Position numbers and translations under genes: made by a program
Origin: Candidatus Nitrosopumilus sp.
Lineage (GTDB): Archaea; Thermoproteota; Nitrososphaeria; Nitrososphaerales; Nitrosopumilaceae
NCBI GenBank assembly: GCA_029863275.1
Contig: JAOTVS010000002.1
Location: 32,996-96,995 of the forward strand
Direction of reading: 5' to 3'
DNA length: 64,000 bases
Shown: one piece after another, positions 25,739-34,235 of the stretch
How the letters are laid out: the number at the start of each line of letters is the position of its first letter
Numbering within the stretch: the stretch's first letter is position 1
Notes under the pieces: generated by a model
Databases searched by the model: none
What the model was told of the DNA's origin: nothing
The model's input: the letters and a program-made list of their open reading frames with translations, nothing else

Positions 25739-26821
25739 ATGCCTGAAATCTGGTTAAACTATGGGATTACTGATGTTGTTTTGGATATTCGAGCAGAGAA
25801 TTTAGATCAAAAAATAGAATCTGAAGGCACAATTTTAGAAGATTCTGCAATTAATGAAAAGCTAAGTTCCATAGATCTTTCAAAACCTATGGATTTGGTG
25901 GTTTTACATAATTCAAGATCTATTCAAAAAATCATTACTTCACTCTTTACAATTTGTGAGCAAAAATCATTTCCCTTCCCAAATGTTTTAGCTGAGAAAA
26001 AAATAATGAATCAGGTAAAAGCTGGGATGCCTGAAGGTAGTTCCATTAATGAATTTGATAACAATGAGCTTTCCAATTCTAACCTTGTCTTCATGGGGGA
26101 AATGGAATTTGATGGATTATTTGGATACGAAACAATATCCACTAGGCTAATAAAAAAATTCGGCCAAGATCACATGCTTTCAGCATATGCTAAACGAAAA
26201 GAAAATTTTCCAACCCCTGGACAACCAACTGATAGTTTTGAGGAGGCAAAAAAGTTTTCAAACAACTTTGAAATTCAAGGAATAGAAATTGTTGCAAATT
26301 CCAAAGGAATTGTAGATTTCTCGATTGATCACCCTTCAAAAACTCTCTTTTTAACTAAATCTTTGGAATCATTTGGTGTTCAAGATATTGAAAAACAAAA
26401 ATCAATGATAATCAGTACAGGAAAGGATTCTAGCAATTTTAACTTGAGTAAATCTCTTTCATCTCTTTGGAATTGTTCGAGGGCTATCCAAAATGGTGGT
26501 CTTGCAATATTAGTTGCAGAATGTAAAGGTGGTTTAGGATCAGATGCAATTCAGCAATACATTGAAGGACGATTTCCTCTTGAAAAACTCAAAAATCCTA
26601 CTAAATACATTGAAGGTATGGAGGATTTATTGTTCTTAACTGAAATTCAAAAAAATTTCCAAATTGGTCTGGTTTCTATTCTTCCTGAATTTTATGTAAA
26701 AAAACTAAACTTGATTACATTATCTGGTATAAAAGAGTCAATGGATTATATTCTTAAAACTCAAGGAGCTCGACAAAAAGTTTCCATAGTTTCTGATGGT
26801 GCAAGAACACTAATTCGTTAA
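25739..26821 (+). CDS. Divergent LarA-like (DUF2088) protein
   Basis: A 360-residue protein with weak similarity to the nickel-pincer lactate racemase LarA family: the N-terminal 'I-W-L-N-Y-G-I-T-D-V-V-L-D-I' strand and the C-terminal 'G-G-L-A-I-L-V-A-E-C-K-G-G-L-G-S-D' block match LarA's start and its I-x-V-A-E-C-x-x-G-x-G-S motif. The D-x-T-R-P motif and the H-x3-Y-x2-K segment of true racemases are not visible, so racemase activity is doubtful. Soluble, monocistronic, divergent from pyrE. The family call is tentative. Confidence 0.5.
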   Translation: MPEIWLNYGITDVVLDIRAENLDQKIESEGTILEDSAINEKLSSIDLSKPMDLVVLHNSRSIQKIITSLFTICEQKSFPFPNVLAEKKIMNQVKAGMPEGSSINEFDNNELSNSNLVFMGEMEFDGLFGYETISTRLIKKFGQDHMLSAYAKRKENFPTPGQPTDSFEEAKKFSNNFEIQGIEIVANSKGIVDFSIDHPSKTLFLTKSLESFGVQDIEKQKSMIISTGKDSSNFNLSKSLSSLWNCSRAIQNGGLAILVAECKGGLGSDAIQQYIEGRFPLEKLKNPTKYIEGMEDLLFLTEIQKNFQIGLVSILPEFYVKKLNLITLSGIKESMDYILKTQGARQKVSIVSDGARTLIR

Positions 26822-26827
26822 ACTGAT

Positions 26828-27958
26828 TTAGAAGATACAAAAACCTCTTGAAAATGGCATACAAATATTCTCAGGAATAGGAATACACAAAACAGCCAAA
26901 GCAACTATTCCAAGATAAGCTAATTTTCGATTTCTTGATATGGGTGACATATCATCTAAGGGATTTGCACTAATACCTCTCCTGCTCAAGAAGTAAATCA
27001 TTATTGCAGCAAACTCAAATCCGATTATTGCCAGAACTACAAGACTCGCATAAGTACTATATTTATGCCATTTTGCTCCAAAAAAAGTTCTTGCCATATG
27101 ACCTCCATCTAATTGCCAAGCTGGCATTAAGTTTAAAAAAGTTATAAAAAATCCAATCCATGATGCCCACAAGACAGGAGTAAGTATCACCTCATTTTCA
27201 GGACCTCCTTTACCAAATAGAGAAAGTGATCCTGTCATAAATAATGGCTCACCAAAAGAAAATTCTATTAAATTATTTTCTTCATGTAGTTGTAAAGCTA
27301 AATCTGATTCTATTACTGGAGCAGTATATGCTCCATATAATGAGACGACTACTGCAATAACTAATCCTGCAATAGGCCCAGCAATTGCAACATCAAATAA
27401 TATCTTCCTGTTAATCATCGGCCCTTTTGGTATGATCAGTGCGCCAAAAGTCGGAAGGAACCCAAACACCGGTATTCCAGGTATGAAATATGGCCAGGTT
27501 GTCTTTAAGCCATGTATTTTAGCTGCAATCATGTGACCCAACTCATGAATTCCAAGAATCCCCAAAAGAGATAATGTGTAAATTACCGCCATTTCTGAAG
27601 GTTTACCAATGTCTATGTTTGGTATTGCATTGACCCCGAGTGTCCTGTAAAACCCGTCAATCATCACAAAAATAACTACAACCGCAAACAATATCCTAGG
27701 AATCCATGGCGAGCTCAACCATTTTCGTTTCTTTCTGGGAGGAAATTTTTGAATTATAATGTAATTCTCATTACCCATTCGTTCAAGCTTTCCCAAATAA
27801 TCAAGATCTTGAAGTCGTCTTGCTAAATCTTCAAATTTTGATTTAAAGTCGTGATCCTCGATTTTAAATTCTAATGAATAGGTTTCTTTTGTAAATTTAC
27901 TAACATTAAACATTGAATTTACTAGGGATATGACAACCTCAGTTCTTGAATCATCCAT
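26828..27958 (-). CDS. Site-2 protease family (M50) intramembrane metalloprotease
   Basis: A 376-residue membrane protein. A soluble N-terminal domain of about 80 residues is followed by about six helices. The zinc motif HELGH is at 138-142, and the second motif L-x-x-P-x-x-x-L-D-G-G-H (MPAWQLDGGH) carries the third ligand Asp, as in archaeal S2P. It cuts membrane-bound substrates; the substrate is unknown. It ends 6 nt from the convergent LarA-like gene. Confidence 0.88.
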   Translation of the reverse strand: MDDSRTEVVISLVNSMFNVSKFTKETYSLEFKIEDHDFKSKFEDLARRLQDLDYLGKLERMGNENYIIIQKFPPRKKRKWLSSPWIPRILFAVVVIFVMIDGFYRTLGVNAIPNIDIGKPSEMAVIYTLSLLGILGIHELGHMIAAKIHGLKTTWPYFIPGIPVFGFLPTFGALIIPKGPMINRKILFDVAIAGPIAGLVIAVVVSLYGAYTAPVIESDLALQLHEENNLIEFSFGEPLFMTGSLSLFGKGGPENEVILTPVLWASWIGFFITFLNLMPAWQLDGGHMARTFFGAKWHKYSTYASLVVLAIIGFEFAAIMIYFLSRRGISANPLDDMSPISRNRKLAYLGIVALAVLCIPIPENICMPFSRGFCIF

Positions 27959-28218
27959 TCTAAATACTCTATATCTTTCTGATAAATGGCTTTGTGATAA
28001 ATAATTAGTTCTTTCAAATTATGCGTCCTCTAAAAAACACTTGAAAATCAATTCAGGGAATGAACAAATTTGAATATTTTTAGTTGAAAATAGTTTTTTC
28101 CTAGATTACAGTCTAAAATTCTACTAAAAATAGGCTGGAATTACAAGAGAAAACGTGAAATTTTGTAATATTTTAAATATAAAATAAAATTAAATATCAA
28201 CAGGAGATTCCAATAACT

Positions 28219-28719
28219 ATGCAGGTAATTCTTAGACAGTTAGATGATTGTATTATTCGTAGAGCCAGTCCAAGTGATTTGATACCTGTTATGGAAATTA
28301 ATCTAAAAACCTTGCCGGAGCATTATTCTGATTATTTTTATGAAAGCCTGCTTTCAGAAGTTCCTGAGGCATTTATTGTAGCAGAGATTAATGGAAAACA
28401 CGTGGGCTATATTATGTGCAAAACAGAATATGGGTTTTCTAATTTTAAGAAATTAGGATTTGTAAAAAAAGGCCACGTAGTATCGATTGCCGTACTTGAA
28501 GAATATCGAAAAAGAGGAATTGGAAAAGCTATAGTTGAAGAATCTACAAACGGTATTAAACTAAAAAAGTGTGATGAATTCTACCTTGAAGTAAGATGTA
28601 GCAATACTGAGGCTGTAAAATTATATGAAAAATTAGGATTCGAAATTAAACAACAACTTAACGCATACTATCGTGATGGTGAGGATGCATATCTAATGGC
28701 AATTGAATTGAACAAGTAG
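28219..28719 (+). CDS. GNAT N-acetyltransferase, RimI/Ard1-like
   Basis: A 166-residue protein resembling the archaeal N-terminal acetyltransferase (Ard1/NatA-like, RimI). The acetyl-CoA loop reads RKRGIGKAI (about 94-102), followed by YLEVRCSN-x-A-x-x-LYEKLGF, the classical motif B. It probably acetylates protein N-termini. ATG 28219 is preceded by AGGAG at suitable distance. A small membrane protein follows after 38 nt. Confidence 0.85.
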   Translation: MQVILRQLDDCIIRRASPSDLIPVMEINLKTLPEHYSDYFYESLLSEVPEAFIVAEINGKHVGYIMCKTEYGFSNFKKLGFVKKGHVVSIAVLEEYRKRGIGKAIVEESTNGIKLKKCDEFYLEVRCSNTEAVKLYEKLGFEIKQQLNAYYRDGEDAYLMAIELNK

Positions 28720-28757
28720 TTCAAACCAATAAATATATCACAACTAATTTTATCGCG

Positions 28758-28976
28758 ATGGACAAACGTAAAGGAACTGGACTTTTAATATTTTTTTTAT
28801 GTATTGTTGCATTTTTTATCTACGCATACTTGTTAATGTTATCTGAATGGAGTCCAATAGTTTTACAACTCTCTATTCTGATGATTACAGGAGGAATCCT
28901 TGGTGTAATTGCTTGGATTGGATACGTCATGGCCACTACAAAACCATCTTCTGCAACAATTTCTTCTGACGACTAG
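28758..28976 (+). CDS. Small two-helix membrane protein
   Basis: A 72-residue protein with two hydrophobic helices (about 8-26 and 33-57), a Lys/Arg-rich N-terminus (MDKRKG) and a Ser/Thr-rich tail. No family recognised. It ends 1 bp from the stop of the convergent trm5-like gene. A TATA-like element about 25 nt upstream fits a short or absent leader. Confidence 0.6.
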   Translation: MDKRKGTGLLIFFLCIVAFFIYAYLLMLSEWSPIVLQLSILMITGGILGVIAWIGYVMATTKPSSATISSDD

Positions 28977-28977
28977 A

Positions 28978-29814
28978 TTACTTTGAAATTTTTACATCTA
29001 CAACTGTTTGATAATATCTAGGCCCTACAGGTCTTACAATTTTTGATTTTAAAATCTCTGATTTAATTGAAGTCACCTCAAGGTAATGCTTTTCAGATAA
29101 AATTCCTGCTTCTGATTTTTTATCAGCGTGAATATGGGAATAATAGTGGATAATTCCACCATCTTTTGTGGTCTTTATTGCAGAATCCAGGAATTCATCA
29201 GATCTTTCAGGGAGAAGCATTAATGTTCTATCTGCTTTATCTCGTAAATCTGCATCAATTATTTTAGATGTTTCTCCGTTAATCGATATGACTTTTCCTA
29301 AAAGTTTGTTTAACTCTATATTTTTTTCACAAAGTTTTGATGCTATTGGATTAATATCAAGACTATAGACAATACATTTTTTCTTTTTTGCTGCCATAAT
29401 TGAAAACATTCCTATACCTGCAAACATGTTGACCATGGTTTCTCCTTCGTGAATTAAATCTGCAATTCTCTCTCTTTCAGTAGATAAACGAGGAGAAAAA
29501 AAAACATTTGCAACATCTACAATAAATCTACAGCCAAATTCTTTGTATTCAGTTTCTGTTTTATCTTCACCTGCAAGAATCTCCAGATTTCTGGTTCTAA
29601 AGTCACCTTCAACTGGTGATGCTTGATAAAAAACACTTTTTACAATTTTTACCTCATCAAGTAGAGTCTCACCTATCAATTTTTTTTTGGATAAAAGTGA
29701 ATCTGGAATTCTAACAATAATAATATCTCCAATCTGATCAAAAGCTGAGATCAACTCTTCGCTTTCTTGTGGCGTTAGAATACTTTCTAATGCTTTTTTT
29801 AGCATTCTTGTCAT
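28978..29814 (-). CDS. tRNA (guanine37-N1)-methyltransferase family (Trm5/Taw2-like)
   Basis: A 278-residue class I SAM methyltransferase. The block D-V-A-N-V-F-F-S-P-R-L-S-T-E-R (about 101-115) is typical of Trm5 and Taw2, and the SAM motif NMFAGIGMFSI-like stretch (about 128-138) follows with LDINP. It methylates G37 next to the anticodon or acts in wybutosine synthesis. The usual N-(L/P)-P motif appears as LPERS, so it may be a subtype. It overlaps the upstream abce1 gene by 4 nt (ATGA). Confidence 0.82.
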   Translation of the reverse strand: MTRMLKKALESILTPQESEELISAFDQIGDIIIVRIPDSLLSKKKLIGETLLDEVKIVKSVFYQASPVEGDFRTRNLEILAGEDKTETEYKEFGCRFIVDVANVFFSPRLSTERERIADLIHEGETMVNMFAGIGMFSIMAAKKKKCIVYSLDINPIASKLCEKNIELNKLLGKVISINGETSKIIDADLRDKADRTLMLLPERSDEFLDSAIKTTKDGGIIHYYSHIHADKKSEAGILSEKHYLEVTSIKSEILKSKIVRPVGPRYYQTVVDVKISK

Positions 29815-31598
29815 TTCTTATAATAAAAATTACCTGAAATCTTTTGATCTTTATCTAATCTACTTTCTAGTTTGTTTACGCGTGGTCTCAGGGTTCTCTC
29901 ATCTCTTCTAAATGTTATATCCAGTGATTTTAGGAATCGATTCATCGCATCAGATTTTGGCATTGGAGATGTAGCATGTCCTTTTAATCCAGATTCGCCC
30001 TCAAAGATAACCATGGAATCTGACACAAGATCCATTAATTGTATGTCGTGATCAATTACAATTGCTGATTTTCCATATGATCGTACAAATTTCTGCAAAA
30101 ATTTTGCTACTGCAATTCTATCTTCGACATCTAAAAATGCTGATGGTTCATCTAATGCATAAAGGTCTACTTTTTGTAAAAGGCAAGAAACTACAGCGAC
30201 TTTTTGCAATTCTCCCCCTGACAGATTTTTGATAGATTTGTTGTAAAGTTTTTTGATTTTTAATGGATCAACAATTTGTTCTTCTTCCTGACTTCCTTCT
30301 ATAGGAGATTCATTTGCCTTATCCAAGATTGCAATCACTTCTACGTCAATATCATTCTCCAGATATTGTGGTTTGAAGGCAATCCTTATTTTCTTGTCAA
30401 TTTCACCTGAATCTGGTTTTAGTGCACCGGCAATCATTTTCATCATGGTTGTTTTTCCAAGAGCGTTGGCACCCATTATGCCTAAGACTTCACCTTTTCG
30501 AACACTACCAGGTTCAATAGTTAAATCAAAGGAAGAAAATTTTTTCTCAAGTTTTGGATATGTTATAATTTCACTCCCAATTTGAAAATCATCAGTGGAT
30601 GAAGAAGAAACATCAAAGGAAAATTTTTTATCTCTAAACCTAACATTTTCAACAGGCAAATATCCTTCAAGAAAAACATTTATTCCAATTTTGGTGGATA
30701 ACACATTTGAAACAATTCCATATGCTGTTGGTTCACCATAAAGCACTTCGATAAAATCACTTAGAAAATCAAGAAGTGTTAGGTCATGTTCTACTACCAT
30801 TACACTTTTTCCTAACTTTGCCAAACTCTGAATTACTCGTGCAACACTAGCTCTTTGAAATACATCATTGTACGATGATGGCTCATCAAAAAAATAAAAA
30901 TCGGTATCTTTTGAGGCAACTGTTGCTATTGCTAATCTTTGTAATTCTCCACCACTAAGCTCTTTAAGATTTTTTTCCATGGAATTTTCTAATCCTAATT
31001 GTTTTACAAGTTGTCTTGAAACTCCACGTTCATCATATTTCTCGATTAATTCATTTCCCGTGCCATCAAATGATTGTGCTAAATGTTGGATTTGTTGAGG
31101 TTTAATAGATGCACGAATTTGATTTTCTTTAATTTTTTCAAAATGTGATTTTAATTCTGTTCCACTATAATATTTTAAAATTTCATCCCATTCAGGTGGA
31201 TTTTCATATCTTCCTAAATTTGGTTTTAGATTTCCTGATAGAATATTCACTACAGTACTTTTACCCATTCCATTTCTTCCAAGTAAACCCACCACTTGTC
31301 CTTTCTTTGGATTTGGTAACTTGTACAATCTAAAAGAATTAGGACCGTATTGATGAATTTTATCACTTGCTAACTCACTTGCTAAATTTACAATAGTAAT
31401 GGCATCAAATGGGCAAACCTTGACACATATTCCACAACCATTACAGATATCCTCATCAATTTGGGCTTTTTTTGATTCCTCATTGAGAACTATGCAATCG
31501 GCACCAGATTTGTTTACAGGACAATATTTGATACATTCTAATCCACATTTTTTTGGCTGGCAAAGGTCTTTGTCCAACACCGCAACTCTATGAGTCAT
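29811..31598 (-). CDS. ABCE1/Rli1 ribosome-recycling ATPase
   Basis: A 595-residue soluble ABC protein. An N-terminal 2x[4Fe-4S] domain (Cys13 to about Cys63) is followed by two nucleotide-binding domains with Walker A GLLGRNGMGKST and GIMGANALGKTT and signatures LSGGELQR and LSGGELQK, then a basic C-terminus. It splits ribosomes after termination. The first gene of a two-gene unit with the trm5-like gene. Walker A of the second domain reads N-A-L-G rather than the common N-G-x-G; function is otherwise intact. Confidence 0.95.
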   Translation of the reverse strand: MTHRVAVLDKDLCQPKKCGLECIKYCPVNKSGADCIVLNEESKKAQIDEDICNGCGICVKVCPFDAITIVNLASELASDKIHQYGPNSFRLYKLPNPKKGQVVGLLGRNGMGKSTVVNILSGNLKPNLGRYENPPEWDEILKYYSGTELKSHFEKIKENQIRASIKPQQIQHLAQSFDGTGNELIEKYDERGVSRQLVKQLGLENSMEKNLKELSGGELQRLAIATVASKDTDFYFFDEPSSYNDVFQRASVARVIQSLAKLGKSVMVVEHDLTLLDFLSDFIEVLYGEPTAYGIVSNVLSTKIGINVFLEGYLPVENVRFRDKKFSFDVSSSSTDDFQIGSEIITYPKLEKKFSSFDLTIEPGSVRKGEVLGIMGANALGKTTMMKMIAGALKPDSGEIDKKIRIAFKPQYLENDIDVEVIAILDKANESPIEGSQEEEQIVDPLKIKKLYNKSIKNLSGGELQKVAVVSCLLQKVDLYALDEPSAFLDVEDRIAVAKFLQKFVRSYGKSAIVIDHDIQLMDLVSDSMVIFEGESGLKGHATSPMPKSDAMNRFLKSLDITFRRDERTLRPRVNKLESRLDKDQKISGNFYYKK

Positions 31599-31692
31599 GT
31601 CGTATTCCAGTAAATCTTTACTTTATACCTCTTTTGAACCTTCAAAAAGCAGGCGTTACCTTAATAGATAAGAATTTGATCAATTTAATCAA

Positions 31693-31805
31693 GCCGGCCA
31701 TAGCGTTAGGGTGCGACCCAATCCCGTTCCGAACTTGGAAGTCAAACCTAATGTCGCTGTTGTGCTACTAAGATGCGAGAGCTCTTGGGAAGCAACAGTG
31801 CTGGC
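31693..31805 (+). rRNA. 5S ribosomal RNA
   Basis: The 5' GCCGGC pairs with the 3' GCTGGC (one G-U). Typical 5S landmarks follow: GGGTGCGACCCAATCCCGTTCCGAA (loop B-helix III-loop C region), GTCAAACC and GGGAAGCAACAG, in the right order. The length of about 113 nt is a little short; the ends could extend by 1-3 nt. It is a lone 5S, not next to 16S or 23S, as is usual in many archaea. A TATA-like string near 31659-31668 sits about 28 nt upstream. Confidence 0.92.
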
Positions 31806-31855
31806 ATTTTCAATTTAATCAATCTATTAATATTGAATTTTCTGCATTTATTCAA

Positions 31856-31984
31856 ATGGCAACCTGTAGTGTTTGTGGGGAAACATTTTCCGACGATATT
31901 CGATTTTTAAACCACATGATGGATAAACACGGTTTTAGAAATCCAAATATTGACAAACCTGACCGAAACAGTAGAGGCTACTAA
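31856..31984 (+). CDS. 42-residue C2H2 zinc-finger microprotein
   Basis: The protein begins MATCSVCGETF and has C4-x2-C7-x12-H20-x4-H25, a classical C2H2 zinc finger spacing, then a Pro/Asn/Asp/Arg tail. Small archaeal C2H2 proteins of this kind bind DNA or proteins. It starts 51 nt after the 5S rRNA. A TATA-like CTATTAATATT (31824-31834) about 27 nt upstream suggests its own leaderless transcript. It is too short for many gene finders. Confidence 0.65.
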   Translation: MATCSVCGETFSDDIRFLNHMMDKHGFRNPNIDKPDRNSRGY

Positions 31985-32060
31985 TATTATAAATTTCAAT
32001 ATTTTACCTCGTATAGAATCATTAGTTGAAATATTAAAAATTGTATAATATAGGATTATT

Positions 32061-32189
32061 TCATGTTATGTTGATTTTGTGAGTATGGCCATCAGGATGA
32101 ATGCATTGATCTCCGACATGCTTGTAATGTATGTAATCGTGACCCGGATGATGCACATCATTACAATCACATATTTTCTCTTCTACCAC
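32061..32189 (-). CDS. 42-residue His/Cys-rich metal-binding microprotein
   Basis: The protein begins (GTG)VEEKICDCN and contains eight His and three Cys in 42 residues (DVHHPGHDY, HYKH, CIHPDGHTHK), which strongly suggests metal binding (Zn, Cu, Ni or Fe). No family recognised. GTG 32189 is about 24 nt from a TATA-like element (TTATTATAC read on this strand, near 32213), so a leaderless start. The frame has good codon use for the genome. Its role is unknown; storage or chaperone are guesses. Confidence 0.55.
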   Translation of the reverse strand: MVEEKICDCNDVHHPGHDYIHYKHVGDQCIHPDGHTHKINIT

Positions 32190-32264
32190 AATTGTTTACC
32201 TGTTTTTTTGTATAATAATACCCCAATTAATTTTCATTATTGATAATAAATTCAAGACCAAAAT

Positions 32265-33743
32265 TTAGATTTTTTGAAGATAATCTAAAATTAATCTTAC
32301 TCCAAAACCAGTAGCTCCTTTTGGATTATATGGTTTAGATTTTGTTGCTCCTTGTGTCCATGCAACTCCGGCAATATCTATATGAACCCAAGGGGTTTTT
32401 TCAATCGCATTTCTTAAAAATGCAGCTGCTGTAATTGTTCCTGCTGCTCTTCCAATTCCAATATTTTTCATATCTGCCACATCTGATTTGATCATATCCA
32501 TATAATCGTCATTTAGAGGGAGTTCCCATATCTCTTCAGTTGTTCTCTTTGAAGATTCCTTAATTTTTTGTTTCAATTTTTCATCATTTGAAACTATTGC
32601 TGCCATATTGTTACCAAGTGCAACGATACATGCTCCAGTTAGAGTAGCAAAATCAATAATTACCTTTGGCGAATATCGTTTTTCTCCATACGCCAATGCA
32701 TCTGCTAAAATCAACCTTCCCTCTGCATCAGTGTTTAGAATTTCAGCAGTTTTTCCATTATACAATTTTATGATGTCTCCTGGTCGATAAGATTCTCCAC
32801 TTGGCATATTCTCAACGGACGGAATTACCCCAATGACATTTACTGGCAATTTTAATTCTGATAAAGCTTTCATTATTCCCAAAACCGTACATCCTCCACA
32901 CTTGTCAAATTTCATCTCATCCATTTTTTCACCAGGTTTCAAAGAAATTCCACCAGTATCAAAAGTAACAGCTTTTCCAACTAACACAATAGGTTTTTCA
33001 TTTTGTTTTCCACCATGATACTCCATAACTATGAGTTTGGGATCATTTTTACTACCTTGTCCAACGGCTATAATCCCACCAAATCCTTTTTTGTAAAGTT
33101 CATTTCGGGAGAAAACAATACATTTCATTTTATTCTTTTTTGAAATCATCTTTGCAAAATTTGCTAATGTTGTAGGTGTGCATTCATTAGGTGGAAGGTT
33201 AGAAATATTTCTTGCAAAAATAACTCCTTCTGAAATAATTTCTGAATTTTTAATATTTTTAGCAATCTTTTTTGAATCTGAAACAAGTATAGATAAATCT
33301 GGAACCGAGCATTCTTTTTTTGATTTAAATTTGTCAAATTTGTTTAATGTCATTTTACATCCTTCTGTTATTTGAGAAGTAGATGAAATATTTTCAGTTA
33401 GGAAACTTGGAGGGGTAATTATGGTGAATTCTTTTAATTTTAATTCACTAGCTTTTTGAGCAATTTTACCTGAAACAAATCTTATTGTATCATTAGATAT
33501 CTTTTCTTTTCTTCCAATCCCTGCTAACAGGATTCTTTTTGCGGTTATTTTATTATTAGTTGGAATTACTGTAACTCTACCGAATACACCGTTGTTGTCT
33601 CTAAGTGATTGTTTAACAGAATCAGTAATTTTAGAATTTATTTTATTAAACCCAAGTATTTTATCAGAATTTTCTAAAACAAAACCACATAACATTTCAG
33701 TTTTTTTCTTAATCGGATTAGTATTTTCAATTTTAATCTTCAT
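32265..33743 (-). CDS. pepA: Leucyl aminopeptidase (M17 family)
   Basis: A 492-residue cytosolic dinuclear metallo-aminopeptidase. The catalytic C-domain shows VGKAVTFDTGGISLKP, the metal/catalytic region DKCGGCTVLG, and the M17 signature NTDAEGRLILADAL. The N-domain is more variable, as usual. It releases N-terminal residues from peptides. Length is typical. It follows the DUF393-family gene with 34 bp between and on the same strand, perhaps loosely coupled. Confidence 0.92.
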   Translation of the reverse strand: MKIKIENTNPIKKKTEMLCGFVLENSDKILGFNKINSKITDSVKQSLRDNNGVFGRVTVIPTNNKITAKRILLAGIGRKEKISNDTIRFVSGKIAQKASELKLKEFTIITPPSFLTENISSTSQITEGCKMTLNKFDKFKSKKECSVPDLSILVSDSKKIAKNIKNSEIISEGVIFARNISNLPPNECTPTTLANFAKMISKKNKMKCIVFSRNELYKKGFGGIIAVGQGSKNDPKLIVMEYHGGKQNEKPIVLVGKAVTFDTGGISLKPGEKMDEMKFDKCGGCTVLGIMKALSELKLPVNVIGVIPSVENMPSGESYRPGDIIKLYNGKTAEILNTDAEGRLILADALAYGEKRYSPKVIIDFATLTGACIVALGNNMAAIVSNDEKLKQKIKESSKRTTEEIWELPLNDDYMDMIKSDVADMKNIGIGRAAGTITAAAFLRNAIEKTPWVHIDIAGVAWTQGATKSKPYNPKGATGFGVRLILDYLQKI

Positions 33744-33777
33744 TACAAAAAACCACGTATTTCAGTATTATTTAGAT

Positions 33778-34173
33778 TTACGTTAATTTTATTTTTTTAC
33801 TATTTGATAACAGACTTGCAGATCTAATAAAAACGGATTTTATTGTTTTACATTCTTGCTTGCAATTGCTTTCAAATTTTACATTGTTGGAACTTTTCTT
33901 TTTGGATGTAATTATTGCCCGAATTAAAGGAAGAATGGCAGCCCTACCGCCATAAGCCATTTTTTTATCAATTAACCAAAACATTTCATAAGCAGAATCA
34001 CCCAAAATTTGATTTTTAATTTCTTCTCCTTGATTTGAATAATGACCAATAATTGTTAGATTTCCTCTTGCAAGAAAATTAACTGAATTTGCAAATTTTG
34101 TACAAAGGTAACACAAATCATCAAATACTATTATTGGAATTTTTTCTTTAATATCCATAATATTTGGTGTCAT
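33778..34173 (-). CDS. DCC-family thiol-disulfide oxidoreductase-like (DUF393)
   Basis: A 131-residue protein. The N-terminus holds the D-x-L-C-x-x-C motif (FDDLCYLCTKF, about 16-26) that defines the DCC/DUF393 family, with the later conserved W-L-I-D... segment and a helical end. The CxxC suggests a thiol redox role. It may contribute to redox handling in the cytosol; no partner is evident. Divergent from the transketolase-epimerase operon with 62 bp between. Confidence 0.7.
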   Translation of the reverse strand: MTPNIMDIKEKIPIIVFDDLCYLCTKFANSVNFLARGNLTIIGHYSNQGEEIKNQILGDSAYEMFWLIDKKMAYGGRAAILPLIRAIITSKKKSSNNVKFESNCKQECKTIKSVFIRSASLLSNSKKIKLT

Positions 34174-34235
34174 CGATCAAATTAAAATTTTACAGAAATA
34201 GATTTTTATTCAAATTGCCAAGAAACGAGGTACTA

